Both the position numbers and the translations under genes were made by a program. Positions 12,149 to 22,022 of a DNA stretch of 64,000 nucleotides are shown one piece after another. The stretch is from Ehretia macrophylla. Its lineage: Eukaryota; Streptophyta; Magnoliopsida; Boraginales; Ehretiaceae. Numbering within the stretch: the stretch's first letter is position 1; the number at the start of each line of letters is the position of its first letter. The stretch is from positions 41,194,152-41,258,151 of the forward strand of contig CM075775.1 of NCBI GenBank assembly GCA_037974665.1, in the 5' to 3' direction. Below the pieces are notes generated by a model. The model searched no databases and was not told the DNA's origin. It worked only from the letters and a program-made list of their open reading frames with translations.

Positions 12149-13263
12149 ATGTCCATTACACCACCTATATTTGTTACCCGAAGAAATCATTTCTACAACC
12201 CTTACTATCATGATGTTTGGGATCCCTTCAGCGATGATGATGATTTCGAAACTGCCTTCACTACACCTTACAACCCTTCTCGCAACAGATATAGCAACTC
12301 CTATGCTAACGCACAAGTTGAATGGAAAGACACACCAGAGGCACATGTTTACAAGGTTAACCTACCAAGTTTCAAGAAAGAGGACGTGAAAGTGAATGTG
12401 GAAGATGGTAATGTTAGAATTATGGTCTGTAATATTGATGGGCTTGTTTATCTTTTTTTTAAAAAAATTTATAGGAATTCGAGCTTTGCTCGACTAATTT
12501 CACGGGGTCCTAAAGTTAATGGCCGAATAAACCTCCAGTGGCCCTTTGTTTATCATAGTTTTAGACTATGTAGGAATTTTATTCTTTGTAAAAATCGGAT
12601 CTTCTTGTATTTATAAATATTAGTTTAGTCATATTAACCTGTGTGAGCCAAAGATAGAAGAGAGGAGAGACAGCTATAGTGCTTTATCTTGTGTATTTCT
12701 TTATCAACATAGTGAAATTTATTTAAGTCTACTCGTGGGTGTAGGCAGTGGAGAACCACATTTTAATGAGGGTATGCTTAACTTGGAAATAAATAAATAA
12801 AAAAAACCTCTTTTTCGTCCAAAAAATTAAATTCATTATAAACTCTCTCACTCTATAAAAGCACACCTTAATTTCTCTCGTTATATAAGTGCACACCCTA
12901 AACCCTCTTACGGTATGGATGAACACCCATGGGGTCCTGGCTTTGCCATTATATGTAGACTTTATAGAGTCACATTAAATATTTATTCATCTTCTTTCTC
13001 GTTTATTATTCATTCTAACACCCTGATTCTTAACAGGAAATATACTGAAGATAACTGCAGAGAAAAAAATGGAGAAAGAAGAGAGACATGACAATGGCTA
13101 CCACTTGCAAAGCAGCACAAGTGTGTTCGTGAACAGGTTTGTGTTGCCTGAGAATGGTAGGGCTGATCACTTGAAGTTATCAATGGAGAATGGGGTGCTT
13201 ACTGTTACAGTTCCTAAGAAGGAGGTGGATAGACACCATTTTAGAACTATTGAAGTGAAGTAA
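12149..13263 (+). CDS. Class I-like small heat-shock protein (HSP20), intron-split
   Basis: Exons 12149-12407 and 13037-13263 join in phase 1 (GAAGATG|GTAATG...AACAG|GAAAT) and encode 161 residues. The protein should be an ATP-independent holdase chaperone forming oligomers in the cytosol. The N-terminus (MSITPPIF, DVWDPF near residues 22-27) follows the cytosolic class I pattern. The alpha-crystallin domain spans about residues 54-147, with VEDGN at 84-88, the NRFVLPEN strand around Arg120 and MENGVLTVTVPK at 136-147. The C-terminus carries an IEV form of the IxI/V oligomer motif at 158-160. Oddities: the usual RSSG and RRFRLP elements read QSST and NRFVLP, and class I genes normally lack introns. 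The 629-bp intron holds MITE-like sequence. AATAAA follows the stop at 13281. Both exons are intact. Confidence 0.9.
12738..12955. repeat. hAT-like MITE in the HSP20 intron
   Basis: The left end (GCAGTGGAGAACCACA) and inverted right end (TAATGGCAAAGCCAGGAC) are diverged forms of the AGTGGCGGAGCCAGGA terminus common in small plant hAT-like elements. GTGTAG and ATGTAG near the two ends may be remnants of a duplication. The boundaries are uncertain. Confidence 0.4.
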
Positions 13264-13280
13264 ATGGTGAAGAGAGGGAA

Positions 13281-13290
13281 AATAAATAAA
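13281..13290 (+). terminator. Poly(A) signal of the small heat-shock gene
   Basis: Two overlapping AATAAA hexamers begin 17 nt after the stop codon, in a plausible position for near-upstream polyadenylation elements. Confidence 0.5.
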
Positions 13291-13809
13291 TGCGAGCATG
13301 TGATTAGTGTAATAATTACTACAATAATAGCTGTGTGACTTTGTTTGTTTTCTCTCCTTTATGGTTGATAATAATAATGCTTAAAAATAATATATTAGTA
13401 ATAGCATATAAATAGTGTATTTACTATATGAATAGATAAGTTATCATCTTATCTAAAAATTTAAATTTTAGAAAAAAATTTACTATATTATTTGCCTTCA
13501 AGTTAAAACTCTCACGTGCAATATTGCTCAAAATAGTGTCTATGTACAAGATTAAAAAATATATTCTCTACTTGTGTAAAGCAGTGTTAAAGATAAAAAA
13601 AAAAAAACAAATATAGCAATCCTCTTTCTGACATTTTATTAGTGACTTTTGAGTATGATGACTTCTTCATGATTTAGCTCTCCCAGTAATGGAAAAAACA
13701 ATGGATTGGGTGTGACCTGTTTTAAGGGAGAAGCGATCGATTCATCATTGCATTGCACAAATGAGTTGAAAAGAAAAAACAAATTATAGACTATGATGCT
13801 TTGGACCGC
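13291..13809. other. Intergenic, no gene seen
   Basis: AT-rich spacer with A-tracts near 13590. No coding or repeat structure is recognised. Confidence 0.5.
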
Positions 13810-14150
13810 CCTCGAGTCAGCAGTATCAAGTTATCCAATCTTAGTCATTAAAAAATAATAAAATTATGAGAGGATCTAAATCGAGCCAAATAACTCCCTT
13901 TTACAGCCATAACTCTTTAGTTAATAGTATCAAGTTATTCAAATCTTACCTCTTAGTGATTTAGAGACAATAGGAAGAGAAGAGAAGAGAATTGAGTAAA
14001 ATGGCCCCCTTTTACAACTATAATTCTCGAGTCAACAGTATAAAGTTATCAAAATCTTACTTCCTAGTGATTTAGAGATAATAAAAATATGAGAAGATCC
14101 AAATCGAAATAGACAACCCTCCATTTACAACCATAACTCTCGGTCCCAGA
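13810..14150. repeat. Three degenerate ~110-bp tandem repeats
   Basis: Copies begin near 13814, 13918 and 14030. Each has AGTATCAAGTTAT-type and AATCTTAC words, followed by TTTAGAGA(T/C)AATA, GAGAAGATCC-like words and a TTTACA(A/G)CCATAACTC segment. They are non-coding and lie before the first copper transporter gene. Confidence 0.65.
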
Positions 14151-14456
14151 TGGGATAAAAATTCTCTCCAACATACTAAGTAGCAGTGGCTAACACAGAT
14201 TGCAATTATGATTAATGTAGATATGAAGCTCAATAATGATGGCAGTTACAACTACAAGCTTCCGTTGCTTTGACGTTAGTTATCCTTATAAATAATTGAC
14301 AATCTTAGAAGTAGGGTCATAAGCTATCATCGATTGCAAAACCACCGATGGCATGGACTGAATGCAGACTATTACACAGAAGTTTGGACGTAATGATCAG
14401 ATAGCAATTTGTTGTAATCAAATGTTTTGAATTTCAATCACGGGTTCGATCTTCCT

Positions 14457-14497
14457 GTACATAAAAGGAAAAGGGCAGACTAGTAGTACTATAAATA
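14457..14497 (+). promoter_or_regulatory. TATA box with two GTAC cores
   Basis: TATAAATA at 14490-14497 lies 115 bp before the ATG at 14612. GTAC occurs at 14457-14460 and 14486-14489. GTAC is the core bound by SPL7-type copper-deficiency regulators in Arabidopsis, so the position before a COPT gene is suggestive, but four-base matches are common by chance. Confidence 0.4.
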
Positions 14498-14611
14498 TCA
14501 GTGTCAACCAAAGCTATCTCTGCATTCTTTTGCTGCAGTTCTTGGCCAAAATACTCTACCAATTACAGGTATATATCTCGATCACTTTCTGTTCCTGATA
14601 TATACTCCCCC

Positions 14612-14980
14612 ATGTCAACGCAATCAAGCGCTTGGGTATCGTATCTAATGCGATTCTACCCAGGATGGCCCGATCATCAGGCCTTCACGAGTTATTGTTT
14701 CTCTATCTGTCTAGTTTTCTCGCTTGCCTTTGCAGCTGAAATTTGCACTAGTCATACCATTAAGCAACCAACAGGTGTAGGAGCTTTGCTGAATGAGGCA
14801 ATATTGCATGCACTTAGGATGTTCATGGCTTACTTGATCATTGTATCCATCACTGCCATGGACTTCACATTTTTTCTGGTGGCAGTGGCTGGACATGCTG
14901 TAGGAAATTTTGTTCTCAAGCTGTATCACTATCACATTGACCAATCAATGCCTGTAATGGTCAATGATTCGAAGGTTTGA
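14612..14980 (+). CDS. COPT/CTR-type copper transporter paralogue lacking MxxxM
   Basis: A single-exon gene of 122 residues; COPT proteins trimerise in membranes to carry Cu(I). The first ATG is at 14612; the same frame is open upstream only from a GTG. Features: FYPGWPD near 15-21, membrane segments at about 28-45, 66-82 and 85-103, and the third-segment GxxxG as GHAVG (94-98). Aligned with the neighbour at 16194, the second-segment selectivity motif Met-x3-Met is replaced by Ile and Thr, and the Met/His-rich N-terminus is missing. This pattern recalls Arabidopsis COPT4, reported to lack such motifs. It may not transport copper alone and could assemble with other COPTs; that is inference. 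The frame is intact. It forms a tandem pair with the next gene. Confidence 0.88.
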   Translation: MSTQSSAWVSYLMRFYPGWPDHQAFTSYCFSICLVFSLAFAAEICTSHTIKQPTGVGALLNEAILHALRMFMAYLIIVSITAMDFTFFLVAVAGHAVGNFVLKLYHYHIDQSMPVMVNDSKV

Positions 14981-15254
14981 TTGGTTGAGGATGATCAATA
15001 ACTAAGCAAACAATTATATGCCCTGTTGGGTTACAATTTTTTCCCCTTTTTTTTTGATTGACGTGGAAATTCAACTTGCGTAACCCGATCATCGGATTAT
15101 CCGACAGAGTCTAACCACTAATTGGTAAATTTTCGGTGCAGCGGTGTGCCCCTACGCATGCACTAAATCAGTCAAGGACATAACTCCAAAACAGTGGAGA
15201 GTGGATAACATTTTTTTCCTTTGTAGATGTAAGAAGTAGAATTTGCTCGTGAGA

Positions 15255-15341
15255 TTTAAGAGTAGCTTAATAGTAGGCTACTTTTCCGAACAATTTAGAG
15301 ATTAAGGTTTGAATCTCATAAAATAGGTAAAAAAAAAAAAA
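15255..15341 (+). repeat. Short SINE-like element with A and B boxes
   Basis: TAGCTTAATAG at 15263-15273 matches the pol III A box and GGTTTGAATCT at 15306-15316 the B box. An A-tract at about 15328-15341 ends the unit. The parts and spacing suit a tRNA-derived SINE or a retroposed tRNA-like sequence. Confidence 0.5.
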
Positions 15342-16075
15342 GTAGAATTTGCTCGTACTAGCATTGCGGGTAGGCTGTCCAAAGCGCATTTGCCTTGGAA
15401 AGCAGCTATCCTGAATTTTTTTAATGAGAATTTCATAAACAATAAGCAAATCGCTGTCAATTGTAACTTTCCTTTTTCTGGTTCGATCTATCAATAATTA
15501 CTTCAAACGGAGTTGCTGCGAAGCTTGTTTACACAGGGGAATCGCATCACGGGTGGGATTTACATGTATGGGCCCCACCAGTGTGTGAATAATTGATGAT
15601 TAGTTGAGACAAACTATGAATCTCTTACACGGTGACTTAATTTGATCCTATATAAATTGGCTAGGAAAGTGTTTACTAAAGTGTTCACAATATTATTTAG
15701 ATTTCATTTGATGGACAAAGGTGAATTGAAAGCGTTAAATTACCACTTTATCTACAAAAATTTATAGGACAAAGATCTTGTAAACCGTTAAACAACCCAG
15801 TTTTCACGGTTTAAGCTGCTCCTATATCGCTATTACGAGAATCGCAATCAGCATGCCAGGCCAGCTACTCTACCAGGTTAACTTAGCGCCTTGTGTGCAC
15901 AGTTAGACCACGAGAGAGAACAAGTTGTAATTTCGGAAAGGACATTGTTGGTGACCCCAAAATTATTTTCCAAACACTCCTAGTTCACATCTTTCTGTAT
16001 TCCCAAAGATCTCATGTGAAACAAACAGCCAAAACCATAAACAAACAAAAATCAACACATAACGTTGAAATCAAG
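15342..16075. other. Spacer between the COPT genes
   Basis: No gene is seen. CTATATAAATTGG near 15650 could be a distant TATA box, but it lies about 540 bp before the next start codon. The likely promoter of the second COPT gene is here, although no well-placed TATA is obvious. Confidence 0.4.
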
Positions 16076-16117
16076 ATGGCTCAAATGTCACAAGTCAGTA
16101 CACATCAAGACAGCTAA
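16076..16117 (+). promoter_or_regulatory. Upstream open reading frame before the second COPT gene
   Basis: A 13-codon ATG frame ending in TAA lies 76 bp before the chosen COPT start. If it is in the mature leader it could lower translation. A pyrimidine-rich run ending CTCAAG at about 16163 could instead be the 3' end of a leader intron that removes part of this region. Confidence 0.3.
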
Positions 16118-16193
16118 TTAACAAATGCTGTTTTCTCTCCCATTTTTACCTTTCCTTTCTCAAGAAGTGTCTCCACAACACAATATCACCACC

Positions 16194-16640
16194 ATGTCTA
16201 TGCCAATGCCAACACCACCTAGTTCAATGTCGTCCCATGATACGATGAACATGCAACACGCGGCTATGCACATGAGTTTTTTCTGGGGCAAGGATGCGAT
16301 TGTATTATTCGAAGGATGGCCAGATAATCGTCTTGGTATGTACATTTTGGCCATTGTTTTTGTCTTCATGATAGCTCTTGCGGTTGAGGTGCTGTCAGCG
16401 TCTCCAACATTAAAGGCTGCGGCGAAGAGACCGTTTGGTGGCGCGGTGATTCATGCGTGTGTTTACGCTGTTCGTGTAGCGCTTGGCTACTTGGTCATGC
16501 TTGCTGTCATGTCTTTCAACGTTGGAGTGTTCATAGCAGCTGTGGCTGGCCATACTGTTGGGTATTTCGTTGTTAAGTTCCGAGAGCTCGCTGCGGCTTC
16601 GCGTGCTGGGGCTCCCTCAGACGTCAGTCCTAAAGTATGA
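16194..16640 (+). CDS. COPT1/2-like high-affinity copper transporter
   Basis: A single-exon gene of 148 residues. The product should form a trimeric Cu(I) channel in the plasma membrane or an inner membrane. The Met/His-rich N-terminus (MSMPMP; HDTMNMQ; MHMSFFWG at about 25-32) supplies copper ligands. Membrane segments lie near 48-66, 86-106 and 110-128. The selectivity motif Met-x3-Met is M102-LAV-M106 and the packing motif GxxxG is GHTVG at 119-123. I chose the ATG at 16194 for its ACCACC context and the family-typical N-terminus. An in-frame ATG at 16125 would add 23 residues and cannot be ruled out. Its third codon positions are richer in GC than in the COPT gene 1.2 kb upstream. The frame is intact. 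Confidence 0.95.
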   Translation: MSMPMPTPPSSMSSHDTMNMQHAAMHMSFFWGKDAIVLFEGWPDNRLGMYILAIVFVFMIALAVEVLSASPTLKAAAKRPFGGAVIHACVYAVRVALGYLVMLAVMSFNVGVFIAAVAGHTVGYFVVKFRELAAASRAGAPSDVSPKV

Positions 16641-17744
16641 CACAAAGGTTATCTCGGAACCGGACGGAGATTGACCCTGCTCGAGTGCTGTAAACACCAC
16701 GTTTCTGGTATAATTATTTCTATAGATCCTTTCCTTTTTATACTTATTTCAAATAATCGTGTCTCAATTTGTTCACTAAATTATAAGGTTCGTGTAATGT
16801 CTTATAGTGAATAGAGACATGTTAAGTTAATGATTTATAAATAAATTTATAAAATTAAGAGTAATACTAAACAAACAAAAAAAAATACTGGCCTTAATCA
16901 TTAATCTTAAGAGACTTATTTCACTTCCAAACATGTGGTTCTGAGACCAGGCGTGATAAATAATGAAAGGTAAACATGTGGACCAGATTTCAATCCACCC
17001 CAACCCTTCTGCGTTGACTAGTAAGGGTAAAAGCATATATATATGTATAAAAAAAATACCCTGCTGAGCAATAATTGCATTATTTCTCATCTTGAAATTA
17101 CAATCTCCTTGATAATTGATGCGTAATTAAAAGAAACAGCCATTATTGACAGTTTTTTTTTTTTTTAAAGCTCCGGGTATCTAAGTTTTATTCGGTTAAT
17201 CTGAAACTTTCAGTAATCTTAAAAGTCTCGAAGCAAAAAAAGGATGTAACATTCTTTAAAAATATTTTGATATAAATCCACTTTAGACTTCTCTAAAAGC
17301 AAAAAATAAAAAAATCTTAGGAGACTCGAACTGATAAAGTATTCCTCAAGGTTATAGACAATTAGACTATAAGATATATATGGTAATGCTTGTCAATTTA
17401 AAAGTAACTCGTACAATATTGTCTAACTATTTAGTCCGTCGGTCTTAAAAAGGCTTCTTACATCAAGATCATTATTGGGAGAGAATCCTTTCGAATCGAG
17501 GATGATCAGTAGCCTGATCAATTTTCTTTTTGGAACAACGGAGTTGGCTTAGTATTACGAAAGAAATCAAATAGTGGTGAATGTCAATGAAATTAATAGG
17601 AAATGATTAAAATAATTCACTCTATCAAGTCTCCTTAATAAGGTTAGTATCAAAATCCTGAAATCAACGTCATATATTTTATTATTCTCACTATTATCCC
17701 TTACAATCATATCAGCTCTTTCAACAACTTTGGCTTCTGCTCCC
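16641..17744. other. Intergenic, no gene seen
   Basis: AT-rich DNA with random short frames. No terminal repeats or RNA genes are recognised. Confidence 0.5.
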
Positions 17745-17900
17745 AAGGGCATGGTGTAGCGGTAATGGAAGTAAAATCGTTCTTGTAAGATCGTGAGTTT
17801 GACACTCTTCACTACTGTAGAGTTTCGTCTTTAATTGACTTAATATATGTTTTAGGGCGTACCGCTGCATCCGAAAATTTACTAATTGATCGTGAAGTTC
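17745..17900 (+). repeat. SINE-like sequence
   Basis: TGGTGTAGCGG at 17752-17762 is a good A box. GTGAGTTTGACACTC at about 17793-17807 resembles a B box, 40 bp away, as in plant tRNA-derived SINEs. No clear tail was found, so the right end is approximate. Confidence 0.45.
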
Positions 17901-20160
17901 TACCAAAAAATTTAATGATCAGACTCCGTTAATTAAATTTTCACATCATTTTAAAAAAAAAACAAACAAACAAACAACTCTGCTTCTGCAGTCTCGGAAG
18001 CCTTTTTCTCCAATAGTCCCTTACACTGATTACGAGCTTTCTTATGGACGAATATAGAAAATTAGCAAAAATAAAACACCGTAGGATAAAACTCATCTTG
18101 TGCATATGAATAGGGCAGTGTCAGGCATGTTAATTGCATTCAAGGGTGATTCTAAGATTATTTTTTAATGGAAAATATAATAAGAATTTCACAATTGTAC
18201 AAATATAATTATTTTCAATGGATACTAATTAATTTTTTAAATTAAAAATATAGATACACGAATATCTGGGGCCAATCCAGAAAACACATAGATAATTACA
18301 AAAGTTTTTGGGCCGGTGGGGCGGCCATGAATCTGATTGGCCCATGATTGCGACATAATATTCTACCTTTCATAAAAGATGGTAAATATATATACGCAAG
18401 AGTGTAGCTGCATTAGAGAATTAGTTTTAAATGGGCCTTGTGCCCAATTCCTTTTACAATACTCACCAACTTGAAATTTTACGAAAAATTTCGTATGCGT
18501 TACATTATATTGTATTTATTTGCGAGTAATGTTCATACTTTTTCAAATCAAATTAAAAAAAAATAAAAAAGATTATATTTATTTACCATCAAAATGATCA
18601 TTAAACTTAAAATGCAAAAAGAAAAATATAATGATCTTTCTCTTTGTCACAACCAGTTAAAGCTAAAGTTTCATTAACACGTGTTGCACAATCGTTGATA
18701 ATGATTTATTATAAGATTCAATTATCAATCTTATATATACTTGGAGACTGAAAACTACGATGATCCCAACTGATTATATCCATGTGGTAAATAATCATAA
18801 GAATATAATGAAAAGTTTTGTGAACCACAGAGTTTAGATACTGAATAAAAAGCGAGTCTAATTCACATGTCATTATGACGAAAAACCAAAGGCAATACCT
18901 AATATATATGTTGAGAGAGCATCAAGCAAACATTTGAGTTCTCTTATCTGCAAGTCGTTCATCGAGTACATAAACTGTTCTTTAGAATAGTTATCAAAGT
19001 AGGGATGGAGATGGCATATTCGAATTTGAATCCTGTCATAACGTGATAATATTACGAGACGAGCTCTTAAAAAAATTTTAATATAAAAGATACTAAGTTA
19101 GTAGGTGAGCCACCGTTGAATTTGAAGTTATTTCTAATGCTGCTGTATGCTTCAATTTAGTATACACCTTAAATGAAAAGTCCAACCACCTTAGGCAATG
19201 GAAAGCTAACATATTCATAGTTGTTTCCAAATTTTTATTTTGATTCAAGAGTTTGGTGAAATGGTTGTTACCCATATAATTAGAAGTTTTGAATATAAAC
19301 TACAATTTTGACTTTCATTATACAAAAAAAAAAAAAATGCATCGAGGTGGTAATAGGGGCGGATGTAAGCTTGGGACAATGTGGACTACAACTCCTACTA
19401 ATCTAGAAAAACGTTCAAAAAATCTATATATTTTACAAAAATATCTATATATACCACCATCGAAAAAAGAATCATATTAATTAAAAATTAATGTGTTTTA
19501 ATCTTTATTGATAAAAATTCTTAGATCCGTCTCTAAGTGTTAACCTAAGGTACACAAATATTAGATCTTGACCATGATCAATGTACAATTGATGGAATAA
19601 TAAATAAGTAACAAGACGAGTTGAGGCTGAGACATGGGTCCGAAAGGTAGAACCTATCATTTTAATAAAAATACATCAAAGGCCAGCCGAACAAAACGGC
19701 AGCTATTGTGTATCTTTGTCACTATTTTTTTAGAAAGTATCTCAATATGTGTCATGGACAAAAAACAATATCAACAAGTTGATGGGCGGCACAAAAGAAA
19801 CGAACAAAATATGGTATTCAAATGAAACAAATTTTCAAAAGAAAAAAAAATGGATAATGAGGTTCAGACATCAAGAATAATGGTAGAACATGGAAGGCAC
19901 ACATGACAAAGACCCTACGGATTTGGATTTACTCATATCATTGATCCTTCAATAGTTTTATAAACAGATCCGAATGTTACTGATATTTTGAGTTTATTGT
20001 TACTTCATCACTAATAGTCTAACAGTTAGTCATTTGGATATCTTTAAATGCTCTTACAATATCATCATGTTGTAAAAGATTCCAGATCCAACTCCAACAA
20101 TCCCAAACATGAATAGATCTCGAGGGACTGTGAATGTTATAAACAATGCACGACTAGTAA
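17901..20160. other. Intergenic, no gene seen
   Basis: AT-rich spacer. An A-tract with low-complexity AAAC repeats lies near 17950-17975. No supported gene. Confidence 0.5.
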
Positions 20161-20690
20161 ATCTCGCTCATACTATTAAAATGTAATGAAAGGATGTTAC
20201 CCATCCCGAACACATCAAATCTGCAAGCAATGACTTCTTAGCAGCCGCATAGCATAAATTGCCCATCTTCGTGCCCCTCCCATAAAGCTACAATATGTGT
20301 GAGTTGGCCATGCCACGAAATAAACAGAGTGATCCAACTTTTGCAGAGTATCAATAAAGATGTAAATAAATACAAAAGATCACATAATGGGAAAGCCAAT
20401 GTGTGGGGGCAAAGTGTGTTGGACAAAAATCTGAGACCACGTTTGGCGTCACTTGCAAGATATTACGCGTTAACAGCTCAGTGTTCACTTCAAAATGCAA
20501 ATCCATTCTCCAAATCTTCACCTCTACGCAACCATCAATCTTATGCCAATGCGTAATCATGTACCATTATTTTCCCAGTCACTGACAAGAGACTACAAGG
20601 GGCAAAACTCTACGGCCCTTCTGCCGGTTCTTCACGTCTCACACATCGTTAATGAAATTCACATTATACGAGGCCCATGATTGCGTGACA
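20160..20690. other. Unassigned GC-richer segment, possible gene remnant
   Basis: About 500 bp with less AT bias than its surroundings and short open frames on both strands. In the minus direction, pieces such as WHGQLTHIVALWEG and LCYAAAKKSLLADL look protein-like but fall in different frames. I do not recognise the source. It may be a decayed gene, a retroposed copy or transposon coding DNA. No function is proposed. Confidence 0.25.
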
Positions 20691-20924
20691 CTAGTTAGGA
20701 ACAAGTCATATGAGAAACTAATGATCCATCCAGATCAAATCTTATCCCATACATCCTTATTAAGGGCAATATAATTGAATAACAGATGCTAAAAAGGTCT
20801 TATAACATAGGTGGCTTAGTAATTAATGGACATTATATAACTCATAATATTATAACATCACGTAAAAAAAAAAAAAAACGTCAATTTCCAAAGTGGGGGT
20901 GCCAAGGCATGTGATAAAAGTTAA

Positions 20925-21248
20925 GGCTCCGTTTGTTTCCCGTTAAATATTTTTTCAAAAAATATTTTTTAAATTTTACAACATTTAATAATATTGAAAA
21001 ATTAATTAAGCATAAAATATTTTTTGATCAAAAATTACATCTGTTTTTATTTAATTTTATAATATTTAATAGTACCGAAAAATTAATTAATATAAAATAT
21101 TTTTTAATCAATAATTACTACTAGTACAAAATTCTGTAAAATATTTTTATTTTAAAAAAATATATATATATTTTACAAAAATCACAATACATTTAAATAC
21201 TAAAAAATATTTTTTATAAATAAATTATTTTACGGTAAACAAACAGCC
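20925..21248. mobile_element. Tourist-like (PIF/Harbinger) MITE
   Basis: A 324-bp AT-rich element. The left end GGCTCCGTTTGTTTCCCG and the inverted right end GGCTGTTTGTTTACCG form terminal repeats, and TAA flanks both sides (20922-20924, 21249-21251). The interior repeats AAAATATTTTTT and GAAAAATTAATTAA, shared with the copy at 31759 and a fragment in the UGT intron. Confidence 0.8.
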
Positions 21249-21251
21249 TAA

Positions 21252-21786
21252 GCTGCAAGTGCTTTTCAATCTTTCTTACTAGTCTAACCTATACTTTGAC
21301 CATAAAACTGAACCACATGACAAGGCAAAATACACTTCGAAAAGTACAAAATGAATTAAAATAAAATAAAAAGTAAGAACAGTTAAATAATTAAGATATT
21401 ATTAATATTAATCAATTTGCAGCCACTATGGGTGGATGGATCAGAATTGATCTCTACAGACTACAAACAGTAACAACACTGCTATGGGAGAACAATAACA
21501 GGGTGGCAATATCAACCCAAAACATGACCCCCACCCTGCCACCCCTTCTTTTTTGAGCTTTTTGACTAAACTACGCAAAAATAACTTATTTTCTAATTCG
21601 AAGACAACAAAAAAGAAGCTGCCATTCACTACTTTCTTGTACCTCGAGCCAACAAAAACTAGCAAAGCTGATTCATCGATGCAACATTCCACTACTTTCC
21701 AACAAAATAATTCGACCGAAACTTACGTACATATAAGATCCACCCATCTCCAAACCCGAGTTGTCCCCTTCCCTTCAAGACTGACA
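21252..21786. other. Spacer downstream of the minus-strand gene
   Basis: No gene is recognised. Open frames here on either strand lack domain features, and part may be 3' untranslated sequence of the minus-strand gene. Confidence 0.4.
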
Positions 21787-21792
21787 TTTATT
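21787..21792 (-). terminator. Candidate poly(A) signal of the minus-strand gene
   Basis: AATAAA on the minus strand lies about 230 nt beyond the stop codon at 22023-22025, a normal 3' UTR distance for a plant gene. Confidence 0.4.
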
Positions 21793-22022
21793 ACTTTTCC
21801 ACTACCCCTACTAACCAAAAGAACCATCATTTTCTCCATCTAATTACTCTAATCCTTTTAATCTACTACTAATTCTTCATCCTATACTACCATGAGTTGC
21901 TATCACAAAGAAAACAAGCTTTTTCTTTAACTTCTGAGCTTCACTGTAACTTTTGCACTTGAAACATCGAAAGAACAACACAAATGTTGACGACCCAGCT
22001 GAGTAAATCTGCAGATTTTGGT

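Noticed and set aside
12006-12389. 127-codon frame overlapping the HSP20 first exon
   Set aside because: It starts upstream of the TATA box and runs in another frame across clear HSP20 coding sequence.
14501-14611. Extension of the first COPT frame upstream to 14501
   Set aside because: It begins with GTG, close to the TATA box; the first in-frame ATG is at 14612.
15800-15890. tRNA-like words on the minus strand
   Set aside because: An A-box-like CCTGGTAGAG occurs, but no cloverleaf or good B box could be drawn.
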